Under the pieces are notes generated by a model. It saw nothing but the letters and a program-made list of their open reading frames with translations. It had not been told where the DNA came from and did not search any database. A stretch of DNA of 64,000 nt, from positions 15,709,726 through 15,773,725 of the forward strand of contig NC_063448.1 in assembly GCF_020379485.1 (NCBI RefSeq). Reading direction: 5' to 3'. Below, piece by piece: positions 48,601 to 57,900 of the stretch (position 1 is its first letter; every line of letters begins with the position of its first letter). The translations under genes and the position numbers were made by a program. The DNA is from Brassica napus (lineage: Eukaryota; Streptophyta; Magnoliopsida; Brassicales; Brassicaceae).

Positions 48601-50131
48601 CTGCAAACTCCATCCCTCGTAGAAAATACAGCCCGCCTGACTCTTCAGCCACTCCAATCAGAATCTTGGAAATGCGGTCCTGTATCAATCCAATTTTGTC
48701 AGTGATCTGAAACAAACATCTTTTCTGTCTAGTCAACTGAGAAACGGAAATCAGATGGCATTGGAGGCCTTCAACAAACAAGACGTTCTGAACCGTGAGT
48801 AAAGGACTAAGAATAACTGTTCCTTGCTGTGTTGCAAGTGTAATACGACCATCTGGTAGCTTAACAGGTAATGGGAAAGTGTCCCGTATATCAGATAAGG
48901 AGGTAAGTGAACCGGTCATGTGGTTCGTCGCACCTGAATCAACAATCCAAGAGGAGATAGTAGACTTACCAGAAAGTGTATTGGTTGCTGGTCTGTGATC
49001 ATTGAGCATTGTAACCAACGTATTCCACTGGGTTTCAGTCAGGCCTGTAAGTCCTACTCGATCCGCTGGCGTAAGAGCATGCGCAGAGTGCTGTGGCTGA
49101 GTAGAATGTGTCACAGCATGCGCACGTGCAGTTTCTGAAGTCGTGGAGCGATTTGCAGTAGTGTTGCTTCGTCCACCATTGTTTCCAGAAGGAAGTCGTC
49201 CACGAGGTCTATCTCCCCACCATTCAGGATAACCAAGAGAGCGAAAGCAATTGTCGGCAAGATGTCCTTTACGTCCACAGCTTTTACAATGGAGTTTCAT
49301 TCTCTCTTCACGAGACAGAGAAGTTCCAGAAGAGGTCGCAGGAACAGAGGTTGTTCTAACTGCGTGAGACATATGATCGGTTTGTTCGTCTAAGACCCGA
49401 GTAGTGTGTTTAGAGTCTTCATCTTGTAAGAGAGCACTGTATGCGACATCCAGAGAAGGTAATGGGTCTCGTGACAAGAGATTAGACTTGACTGATCCAT
49501 GAAGAGATTCATCGAGACCTTTGAGAAACTCGTGAAGACGGTCTTCCTCTCTTTCTTTCTCCAAGTTCTCACCAATAGGGCAGCCACAGTTTTTAGTGAT
49601 GCGGTGCTCTGCAAGAGAGGTCCAAAGTTGCATAAGTTTGCCATAGTACTGTTCGATCGATAGTCCATGCTGTCTGCAAGTGGCGAGCTCAGCTTTGATA
49701 CGTTGAACTCTTTGGCCATTGTTAACGGAGTACCTCCGACGAATATGTTCCCAATAATCACTAGCAATCTCAAGATGAGAGAGATTAGAGCGAACAGACT
49801 CGTTAATTGTAAGCTTAATCCAAGATAGGATAAGAGCGTTGTTGGTCCACCAATCATCAAAGTCATGAGAGTCTTGAGGTGGCTGTGGGATAGAACCATC
49901 AACGAAGCCAAACTTTTTCCGTGCCTTAAGTGCCATGCGTAGATTCGTAGACCACTCATTGTAGTTAGGTCCTTTAAGTAACGGTTGAGAAATAACGGAT
50001 CCCGGATTATCACTGGAAGATAGATCATAAGGTGATATGGTCCTGCGTTTAATCTCAACACGGTTCTGTGAAGACTCCGAGTTCTTCACGCCTGATTCTT
50101 GTGTCGTATCGTCGCCGTCTTTGCTTCCCAT
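45602..50131 (-). CDS. Copia gag-pol polyprotein, intact, 1509 aa
   Basis: A single open frame in Copia order. The Gag region has a UBN2-type N-terminus (KGPNYNEWSTNLRMALKA) and a CCHC zinc knuckle CKSCGRKGHLADNC near residue 282. Aspartic protease DSGA lies near 395 and the GAG-pre-integrase WHQRFGHP near 524. The integrase D,D,E core spans about 583-690 (HCDLWG, SDNGTEF, PQQNGRAERKH). Reverse transcriptase carries LVIYVDDLVVS near 1192. RNase H carries WCDSDWSGC near 1357, SSCEAEYRAM and LHCDSK near 1430, ending ADIFTKPL. Catalytic residues look intact and there are no stops or frameshifts. The TGA stop directly touches the polypurine tract. Start is the first ATG, 75 bases after the primer-binding site. 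Lineage within Copia was not assigned. Confidence 0.97.
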   Translation of the reverse strand: MGSKDGDDTTQESGVKNSESSQNRVEIKRRTISPYDLSSSDNPGSVISQPLLKGPNYNEWSTNLRMALKARKKFGFVDGSIPQPPQDSHDFDDWWTNNALILSWIKLTINESVRSNLSHLEIASDYWEHIRRRYSVNNGQRVQRIKAELATCRQHGLSIEQYYGKLMQLWTSLAEHRITKNCGCPIGENLEKEREEDRLHEFLKGLDESLHGSVKSNLLSRDPLPSLDVAYSALLQDEDSKHTTRVLDEQTDHMSHAVRTTSVPATSSGTSLSREERMKLHCKSCGRKGHLADNCFRSLGYPEWWGDRPRGRLPSGNNGGRSNTTANRSTTSETARAHAVTHSTQPQHSAHALTPADRVGLTGLTETQWNTLVTMLNDHRPATNTLSGKSTISSWIVDSGATNHMTGSLTSLSDIRDTFPLPVKLPDGRITLATQQGTVILSPLLTVQNVLFVEGLQCHLISVSQLTRQKRCLFQITDKIGLIQDRISKILIGVAEESGGLYFLRGMEFAGAMHQEKPVTSDVWHQRFGHPSFRALDFLPISLPTNSMIQNKPCEICIRAKQTRCSFPTSINNTTSIFEMVHCDLWGPYRTTSRSGSRYFLTLVDDYSRSVWLYLLPTKQRVSQTLQNFITMVQVQFDTRIHKIRSDNGTEFMCLSTYLQEHGILHETSCVGTPQQNGRAERKHRHILNVARALRFQASLPIEFWGECILTAAYLINRTPTAVLRGKTPFEMLYKRPPPISHLRIFGCTAYAHNQNHRGDKFASRSIKGVFLGYPSGQKGWRIFDPDTKKIFTTRDVVFCESDFPYANGSLLSESSEPVMILPASPALISPLHSTSREPETEQRATYDTAETEQLASSNLPTETAPSSSTDSDTAEVLTPATVETEQFAPLPDIHINTEQPSDTDNDQTTTAIEPLPTPTEVPSVADLQSPPTSPIQELGRGLRAKNIPAKLQDYVLQTITPFVSRSSEVPYGLEFYVDYSRFSESHRHFLAAITSLKEPTSYRQAILDEIWRNSIKNEYVALEENGTWVVVDLPPDKHALSCKWVFKYKFRADGTLERPKSRLVVCGNSQVEGEDYEETFAPVAKMTTVRTFLQIAASRNWEVHQMDVHNAFLHGDLKEEVYMRPPPGFKGSDKNKVCLLKKSLYGLKQAPRCWFEKLSSSLVSYGFTQSLSDYSLFIMERGAEYTQVLIYVDDLVVSASSSSLLASFKAYMNRCFHMKDLGISKYFLGLELARSPLGIYLCQRKYALGIIGETGLLAAKPVGFPVEQNQTLALDKGPDFADVAAYRRLIGRIIYLAVTRPDLAYSVHLLAQFMQKPKLAHWNAALRVVRYLKGNPGQGILLRANTDLKLSVWCDSDWSGCRTTRRSLTGWFITLGGSPISWKTQKQDCVSRSSCEAEYRAMSSTVQEVLWIRNLLRTFGITFTSPIPLHCDSKSAIYLAANPVFHERTKHVENDCHFIRDEIVKGVIATKHVSTHSQLADIFTKPLGRKGFDEFLPKLGVLDLHSPT

Positions 50132-50205
50132 GATAGTAATTTTAAGAAGAAGGTAACGAAAGATGTAATGGATACTCAGAAAAAGAAAATTTTGGCTTGT
50201 TTAGA

Positions 50206-50217
50206 GCTCTGATACCA
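50206..50217 (-). promoter_or_regulatory. Copia primer-binding site (initiator tRNA-Met)
   Basis: TGGTATCAGAGC on the minus strand, complementary to the 3' end of initiator tRNA-Met, starts immediately after the 5' LTR. Confidence 0.95.
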
Positions 50218-50397
50218 TGTCAAGAAACCTAGAATAGGGTAATGGTTTTCTTGTATTGATCAAGGTCGAAAGACCAAAGTATATATACATACAACGTTTC
50301 CTAATATCCGAAGATATGCATATCTAGATTACAGGAATATTAACATATTTGAATATATCCGAATGTATATTAACATATTCGTATATATCCTCTAATA
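50218..50397 (-). repeat. Copia 5' LTR
   Basis: 180 bp, read as identical to 45415-45594. It contains TATATATAC, a plausible promoter TATA. The target duplication CTTTC follows on the outer side. Confidence 0.95.
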
Positions 50398-50402
50398 CTT
50401 TC

Positions 50403-50631
50403 TCATACGATATATTGAATATTACGGACGGTTCACTAAATACTTCATAGTTCATATATTAACAATACACAAGTTACAAGTACTCCTTTTGTTCTTTTTT
50501 ATGATCATGATTAGTGGTGAGAACTACAATATTAATTCATAAAAATCATCTTAATCTTTCTTAATTAGTATCAAAACAATGTATAAAAATAGAAACAGTG
50601 CATGAATGAAGAACCAATCTTTAAGTAAGAG

Positions 50632-50688
<57 letters not shown>

Positions 50689-50756
50689 AAAAATAATAAA
50701 TCGTATCAGAATACACAAACTAATTATCTAGTCAAATCATGTAAGAGATTAATTAT
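50403..50756. other. Intergenic with (TA)n microsatellite
   Basis: A long uninterrupted AT/TA dinucleotide run at about 50635-50684. 3' flank of the metalloproteinase gene; no gene seen. Confidence 0.6.
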
Positions 50757-51908
50757 CTACAGAATGTACATCAACAATCCAACGGTCGACATCAATAGAC
50801 TAGTCAAAACCGAACTAGAACCGTCGATCCTCCCAGCAGCACCGGAGTTGCCACTGCCAGTGTCTCGTTGTTCAGTGGCCGGTGTTGGAGTTCTAGACCC
50901 GTTGAAGTTAGGATTCGAACCATACAAATACTGAACACCTTCCACGTCATCGCTATGCAAATCAACCTTACGCCTCCCTGTGGAGATGGTCGGAAACATG
51001 ATAGAGTCTTGAACCGAGGAATGTCCTAACCCTAGAAGATGTCCTATCTCATGAACAGCCACCGATTCAAGATCGACAGCCGCCCTCTCCGTGAGAAACC
51101 CGTCGCCGCCTTCGCCGGAGACTATCCAATTCTCGGCGCCGTCAAGGTGGAAATGTCCGGTCGGCGGCGAGAACGCATGCGCCAACGTTCCCATGAAGCC
51201 GTCGAACGGTTCACGGTCGCCGTGTTCGCCGGTGTAGAATCCGATGCTGATGTCGGAGGTTGAGAAGCTTTCAACGCGCCTGAAAGTCAGCGGAATCACC
51301 TCGGCCCAGCGAACGAACGCGCGTGAGAACACGCTCTTGACCTCCTCCGCCAAATTGTTTTGTGGCTCGAACGCGTAGGTTAGGTTTCTCCGGCGCTCCG
51401 GCCACCGCGGCTCTCCGGGGAAGAAAGAGTAGCGTTTGACCGCGTGGAAACGTTGGCTCCTCCCCGAAAAGGAGACCTCGTAGGTCCTCCTTCTCCCGCC
51501 GTTAAGCATAGTCGAGGTGCCGTTGACGACGTCGGGAACGCCGCAGCGTGGGATCACGACGTGTTGAAGAGTGAGCTCGTCGAGTTCTCCGGTGATGTTT
51601 AGCTTGAAGTTTCTTTGGTACATCTCGACGGCGTTCTTGAGGATATCGTCGAAGTCGTCGGAGAAGTTTCCGGGGAGAGTTTGGGGGATGTAACCGAAAT
51701 GTTGGAAGTATTGTTTAATCTTGTAAAGGCCATCGACTTTCATGCCAGCATGGCAGCCGGTGAAATTCAAGAATGCGTTCCATGCGTTTTCGGTGGCGTT
51801 ACGGCGGAGATCAGGTGGAATAGCTGAGGCGTTGGGGTAGAAACCGGCGGAAACGGGAGAAGCAACTAGGAACAACAAGAAAGCGCCGAAAACGCAAAAC
51901 CTTATCAT
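50757..51908 (-). CDS. 3MMP: Matrix metalloproteinase 3-MMP (At1g24140) orthologue
   Basis: Single-exon gene of 383 aa. A signal peptide ([15 protein letters not shown]) leads into a propeptide with a peptidoglycan-binding-like fold ([16 protein letters not shown]). The cysteine switch PRCGVPD keeps the zymogen inactive. The catalytic domain has the zinc site [11 protein letters not shown] and Met-turn DSIMFP. The C-terminus is a Ser/Thr-rich linker and a hydrophobic tail ([16 protein letters not shown]), a likely GPI-anchor signal, so the enzyme should sit on the outer face of the plasma membrane. Plant MMPs are intronless, act on extracellular proteins and contribute to immunity and growth. 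Length and motifs fit the family; it is the last gene of the collinear block. Confidence 0.95.
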   Translation of the reverse strand: MIRFCVFGAFLLFLVASPVSAGFYPNASAIPPDLRRNATENAWNAFLNFTGCHAGMKVDGLYKIKQYFQHFGYIPQTLPGNFSDDFDDILKNAVEMYQRNFKLNITGELDELTLQHVVIPRCGVPDVVNGTSTMLNGGRRRTYEVSFSGRSQRFHAVKRYSFFPGEPRWPERRRNLTYAFEPQNNLAEEVKSVFSRAFVRWAEVIPLTFRRVESFSTSDISIGFYTGEHGDREPFDGFMGTLAHAFSPPTGHFHLDGAENWIVSGEGGDGFLTERAAVDLESVAVHEIGHLLGLGHSSVQDSIMFPTISTGRRKVDLHSDDVEGVQYLYGSNPNFNGSRTPTPATEQRDTGSGNSGAAGRIDGSSSVLTSLLMSTVGLLMYIL

Positions 51909-53074
51909 TGTATAACGTTGGTATTACTTATCAAAAAAAAACAAAATTTGTAATGTTGGTATTTATTTAGATTAGAGAAATTAAAGGAGAAATATATAAG
52001 CTAAAACGTGTAGAATCTTAGAAGCATGAATTGTAATAGTTTTTAAAAGAAGATCATAGGAGGATTTTGCTACTTTGATTTGGTGAAAGCTTAGGCATTA
52101 TTTGCGTTTGGCGAATTTTCTTGGCTGAAAAGGCTGAATTATTCAAATAGAAACTTCCTCGGTCTTCGGCACGGTCAAAGGTCTAATATGAAGAAATAAA
52201 AGACCAACAAGAGGCTGCTACTAAATGGTGTCGTTTTCTGGATATATTAATAGTTGAATTCTGAAACATTCATGAGATATTTGCTTATTGGTCTGAAAAA
52301 TCAACGTACAATCTCCACCTTACACGTGAAATGAGATGATTTGTTATGCAATCTATGCAGTACGTCCGACATATATTTTTGCATTGACCGATGTCTGTAA
52401 CATATGATTGGGTCTTGAGCGAGAGAATGGACCGATGTCTAGATATTATACAGCATATTTTTGAATATCCAATTAATACTCGAAAATCCAAGAATTGAAA
52501 ATTTACTTTCAAGAAGTATTGTTATTTGGAAAATCAAATTTAATCTTTATATATGAAGATGAAATTACTAATTTATTAATTTTGAGAGACCTTATAATCA
52601 TATGCAATCTCTTATACTTTCCAATATTTGATGTTAGCGCAAACATTATTTCCACCTTGTAGTAGTTAGTTCACCGTCTGATTTTAATATGCATCTCAGG
52701 AGTTGACATAAGGTTCTGTTGGGGGGGGGGGGGGGGCGGACTTCCATCGTCGCACAGTCTTTTGATAAATAAGAACATGGACAATCTTTTAGGACAATCT
52801 TTTAGGACAATGAGCATGTCTTATCTTCTCTGTGGAATATAAACTGAAACTTAAAGATGCGAGAGTCCAACACCTCATGCCTTATCATAAGCGTTCCATA
52901 TAGTGGGAATGTACTCAATCTTTTTGCCGTTAATTGTCCCAATATGCTTTTGGCGTTATCATCAAAACTTTGAATCTAGGACTTCCTCGTAATTGGGTCT
53001 TCAATGGTTACCGATCGTTCTTAGAGCGGAGTGAAATTTTCAGTCATCACTTTTCATTCACAACCATTGCTTTA
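51909..53074. other. 3-MMP upstream region and intergenic DNA
   Basis: No credible ORF. A run of 16 G at 52721-52736. AGGACAATCTTTT is repeated near 52783-52803. Confidence 0.45.
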
Positions 53075-53869
53075 TAGGGTGGGCAAAAAGTCCAAACCGA
53101 ACCGATCCAAACCAAACCAACCGAAGTTAAACTAAACCAAACCGTGCTCTTTACATAACCCAATTGGTTCATGTTTTACTCAACCCGAATGGTTTGGTTT
53201 GAACCATTCGGGTTGAGTTCAAACCAAACCAAACCACACAAACTGAACCAAACCAATAAACCAATATATTTTTATCTATATATATATATATATATGTTAA
53301 CATATTGTAAATTTTAGTTAAAGTTTTGTTTTCCATTTTTTCTTAACTTCCATATATTTTAAAAAAAATCCAAATATGATTCAAATAATCCTAATACCTA
53401 AAGATTGTACTGAAAACAAAACCTAAAAACTATAAGCATCTAAATCGTAGCCATGTCGTTTCGTTCATCTTCTCCAATTTTCATTCTCTAAATTATGTAA
53501 CAGAGTTATTATAGGATCAATAAAAACAAAAAGGTAGATGCAAATAGTCTTTTAGTTAATAGATTTTGGAATGCTTATAAGTCTTTGTTACACTAATTAG
53601 ATTACAAATAGTCTGATTTTTGCTTATTATGTATTTCTTCATTTGACGTGGTTAAGAGTTTTGTCATCGAGCTTTAAATTGTTTTTTGTTTCATAGATTT
53701 TTAAAGAAAACCAAACTAAATCTAAACCAAACCGAACTAAACCGAACCAAACTAAACCCAAACCGAACCCAAACCAAAGCTACTTTGGTTTTAATTCGGT
53801 TGAGTTTTATAAAACCCAAATTAACCAAACCAAACCGAACCCGAAACTAAACCGATATGCCCACCCCTA
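53075..53869. mobile_element. hAT-like MITE with (AACCGA/AACCAA)n ends
   Basis: The left end TAGGGTGGGCA (53075) and right end TGCCCACCCCTA (to 53869) form short terminal inverted repeats. Both subterminal regions are built of CCAAACCGAACC-type words. The roughly 0.8-kb element has no coding capacity. Terminal GGGTGGGCA and this composition are common in plant hAT-type MITEs. No exact 8-bp target duplication was found. A perfect 17-bp inverted repeat (arms 53178-53194 and 53202-53218) lies inside. Confidence 0.6.
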
Positions 53870-54472
53870 CCTTAGATTCGGGTTGACAAAAAAAATCTTG
53901 GGGATTATCTCAATCTTAGAAAAAAGTTAGGATTAGATGAAAATATTTGAAATATACGATTTTAGAAAAACTCATATGTTAGATTGGCTTGATGGACATG
54001 ATTCTGTGAGAATAGAAAAAAATTGAGATTTGATAAAGGAAAATAGGTAAGAAGAGAATGAAAAATATAATCTTGAGTGATTAATTTTGTCTATGATTGT
54101 AATTAAAGCGCAATGAGCTTTCCACACAAATATGACCAAAGATTTATGGAAAAGAAAAATTGAACCCTCTAGTACACTCCGAAAGGCAAGAAAATTATGT
54201 TAAACCCCAAATCTCGAAAATTTAATGTTTAATCAGGTTTTATGATGTGTTTGTTTTTACGACAAAAAAAAATCAGGTTTTATGATATTAGGGAACTAGC
54301 TTTTGCGTTTGTAAGAATATGGGAGCCAGTCTTCTTTATGTATGTCATATATTTAGTCTTGCAGTGAAAACGAAACTTCATATTTTATTTGATATTACAA
54401 ATTAAATATGGTCAAATACATAGATATTTTAAAGAAAAAACATTAAACATATTTTCAGTTTTATTTTTGATA
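53870..54472. other. Intergenic, 3' flank of the GASA gene
   Basis: AT-rich, with TATTTTAAAG and AATATG words that could serve polyadenylation of the minus-strand gene. No other feature seen. Confidence 0.4.
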
Positions 54473-54959
54473 TTATGGACATTTTGGTCCACCGTCCTTG
54501 TTTTTCCAGTTATTATAACAAGGACATTCTTCTTTATGTCCATACGTTCCCGATGGCACACACAAACACTTTTTACAACATAAATTACAAAAGAATAGGC
54601 ATGGCTTCTGGTGAGATGTTGCTGAGCATCGGAAATCGCATGCTTTCGGACATTCTTTACACAGATACAAATAACGTTAAATAAATCACTGTTTAGTCTA
54701 TCCATCAATTATGTAAAAAATATACTAACACTTTTTAAAACAACATTACCTTCTGGTTTCAGTGAACCTTGTCCTCCTTTCTGAAATGTTTTAAGTGCAC
54801 ACGTTAGTTTGCTGATGACAAAAAATGAATACATTAAAGGTTTTTCTGCAAATTTGATTCAAAACTCAAAGTCAAACACAAAATTAATCTCTATTTCTTT
54901 TTTATTTTTTTTGCTCTATCCACCCCACATGTTCACATTATTTACGAAAATACCATTAA

Positions 54960-54994
<35 letters not shown>

Positions 54995-57900
54995 TGGCTT
55001 TTTTACTCTCTCAACCTCATCATCTTCAAGTATTTACAAGATTGTCATTGCCATCAATACCCCAACCACAATGAACAACCAATTTGAAGCTCTTAATGCA
55101 CCTAAAATCGATTTACACTCTCTCTTTCTCACTTGTAATGAACTAAAAACAACATCTCTTTCACTTTGCCTCCATATTCATCCAAACAACTCAAGCTTTT
55201 GATTCAAATTTTTTTATGGTTGATAGAGCCATTCAAGCATACTATTCTTGATGGGTTACTTTCGTTTGAGGTTCTGGGTGGTTGGAGAAGACTCTGTGTG
55301 CTAAGGATGTCATCTCACTAGTTTAAAGTATGAAATTAAAAATTTTTCCAGATCTGTTCGCGTAGAAGACTTACCCGTAAGTAGTCTGGCTGTAGAAAAC
55401 TTACGGGTAAGTCTTCTGGTCACACAGACGACTTACTTGTAAGTCGTCATCTTTGTTTGTTAAAAAAAAATCTAGAAAATACTCTGGTAAGTCGTCTAGG
55501 ATAAATATGTTAGTTTTGCATTTGACCGAATTGTATCAGATATTTGATTTTTCCTGGACGACTTACCAGTAAGTCGTCTCCAGGAAAACAAAAATTTCAA
55601 TATTTTATTAAAGTTAGACGACTTATCTGTAAGTCGTCTCAGGTTACTTTTGCAATTGGAAAATAAAACTTAAATATTTAACTTTTCCCAGACGACTTAC
55701 GCGGAAGTCGTCAAGTAAGACGACTTACTTGAAAGTCGTCCGACTTACTTGAAAGTAGTCCAGGATAAGCAAAGTCGCCCAGATTTATTTCCTAGATTCT
55801 GGTCAAACCTTGCTTATCTCGGACAACTTTCTCGTAAGTCATCTACCTGGACGACTTTCAAGTAAGTCGTCTGGGTAAAGTTAAATATTTAAGTTTCTTT
55901 TTCGAATTGCAAACTAACCCTGAGAAGACTTACAAATAAGTCGTATAGCTTTAATAAAATATTTAAAATTTTGTTTACCCAGAGACGACTTACCAGTAAG
56001 TCGTCCAGGAAAAATCAAATATCAGAAACAATTCGGTCAAATGCAAAACTAACCCGTTTTATCCCAGACGACTTACCAGACAAACAAACAAAGCTGGATC
56101 TATTTAAAATTCAATTGCAAAAATGACATGTCCAGACGACTTACTGGTATGTCGTGTGCGTCAATGTTTAGTAAACTTTCATTTTCTCTATGTTTACTAA
56201 TGTGTTTTATTTTGAATTTTTGCAGATGATGCGTCAGTTACATGCAGTGTATGGAGAATGGTTGTTGAAAGATTGATGTTGGGATTTTGTGGTTGATAAT
56301 GTCAAAGGAGCGAGAATGTTTTTTTGAGTGAAAGCTCGACACATGCTGAACTTCTTGCAATGGTTCAAGAAGATTATAACCTGGACATGAGCACAAAATC
56401 TGTGGATATAACCTACTCATTACCAGCAGAAATGATGTTGGCTCTAGACACCCCTCCTATTCATGTTACAAGTGATAGACAAGTTTGAAACTTGCTCGAG
56501 ATAACCAAAACGCATGGAGTGTGTATCAAGCCGTAGCAAGGTGGAAACGGTTTCAGAGTTCAGGGAAGAAGATGATGAAGCTGATGAATGTTTTAAAGAT
56601 GATGATGATGATTTGGTTGAAGATGAAAATCATGATGGTGAGGAGGATGATGGGGAGGAGGACGATGGGGAGGAGGATGCTGATATCTCTATTGTTGCTG
56701 AAGCGGACGAGAATGGTGAGGATTACAGTGTTTATGGAAAGGTTGAAGATGAGGATGAGGAAGATGATGATATGTGTTTTGAAGATTTCAAAAAGATTGA
56801 AGGAGAAAGATTGAATGGTAACAATATCTATGTCAACCAGAGTTTTGTTAGCAAGGATGCACTACTTTCAGAGCTTCGGTTGACAGCAGTGAGACTTAGG
56901 TTCTCCTTCAGCATATACAAGTCAACGAAAACTCTCCTTGTGACAACATGTCCGGTAAGTGGTTGTGAATGGAAGATCAGAGCGAGTGTGAAACATGGGA
57001 CAAACACGTTTTGGGTAACAAAGTATGTGGAAAAACATACATGCTTAGTGGGATACCAAATCGCTCAGCGGAGACACTGTACTCCGAAGTATGTTGGTAG
57101 GCTTTTCATTGATCGTGTTGGAATCATTGATGGGTTGAATCCGCAGCATATCATTAATGCAATGAAGAACATGTTTGGCATGAAGCTTGATTACACCACT
57201 TCATACAGAGCACTTTTATATGCACAAACATTGGTGAGAGGATCAGCAGAAGATGGGTATTCGCGTCTGCCATCATATCTCGAGCAAATCTCCTTAGCAA
57301 ATCCCGATTCCATCACGGCTATAGAACTTGATTCTATCAATATATTTAAGTATATATTTCTCTCTTTTGGAGCTTCTATCAAAGGTTTTAAGTATCAGAG
57401 AAGGATCATTGTGGTGGATGGGACTCACCTAAGTGGGAAGTATGGAGGTGTTATGTTAGTTGCAGCCGCACAAGATGGGATTTTTTAGATATTTCCATTG
57501 GCTTTTGGGATCGTAGATGCTGAAGATGAACCTTCTTGAGAATGGTTTTTCACAAAATTGGCTAGTTGTGTATCTGATGAGCAGCCTCTGGTGATAGTCT
57601 CCGACCAGCACACGGCCAATAAAAGTGCGTGTGATAAGGTGTTTCCTTGGGCAACCCGAGGAATATGTTATTATCACATTCAAGATAACATTGTCAAAAA
57701 GTATAAAGGGAAACATCTCTTGTACTTGGTGAAAGGTGCTGCTTATGCTCATAAGGTTTCAGATTTTGACCGGTACATGGCTGAGATATGGAGTGCAAAC
57801 CCGGACCTTGCAACGTATTTAGAGAATGCCGACGTCAGCCTATGGTCAAGGGTTTATTGTCAGGGGGACATGTAGAACATAAAGACAAGCAACATCGCTG

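Larger units (their letters stand above)
45415..50397 (-). mobile_element. Complete Ty1/Copia LTR retrotransposon
   Basis: A 4,983-bp minus-oriented element with two 180-bp LTRs that read as identical by eye (45415-45594 and 50218-50397). It is flanked by the 5-bp target duplication CTTTC (45410-45414 and 50398-50402). A primer-binding site TGGTATCAGAGC (50217-50206, minus), matching initiator tRNA-Met, abuts the 5' LTR. A G7 polypurine tract (45601-45595) abuts the 3' LTR. One uninterrupted 1,509-codon gag-pol frame fills the interior. Everything needed for autonomous movement appears present, pointing to a very recent insertion between the At1g24130 and At1g24140 orthologues. Confidence 0.97.

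Noticed and set aside
55360..56160. CRISPR-like regular repeats with spacers
   Set aside because: Repeats are palindromic, variable and irregularly spaced, with AT-rich related spacers, inside a plant transposon; no cas genes.
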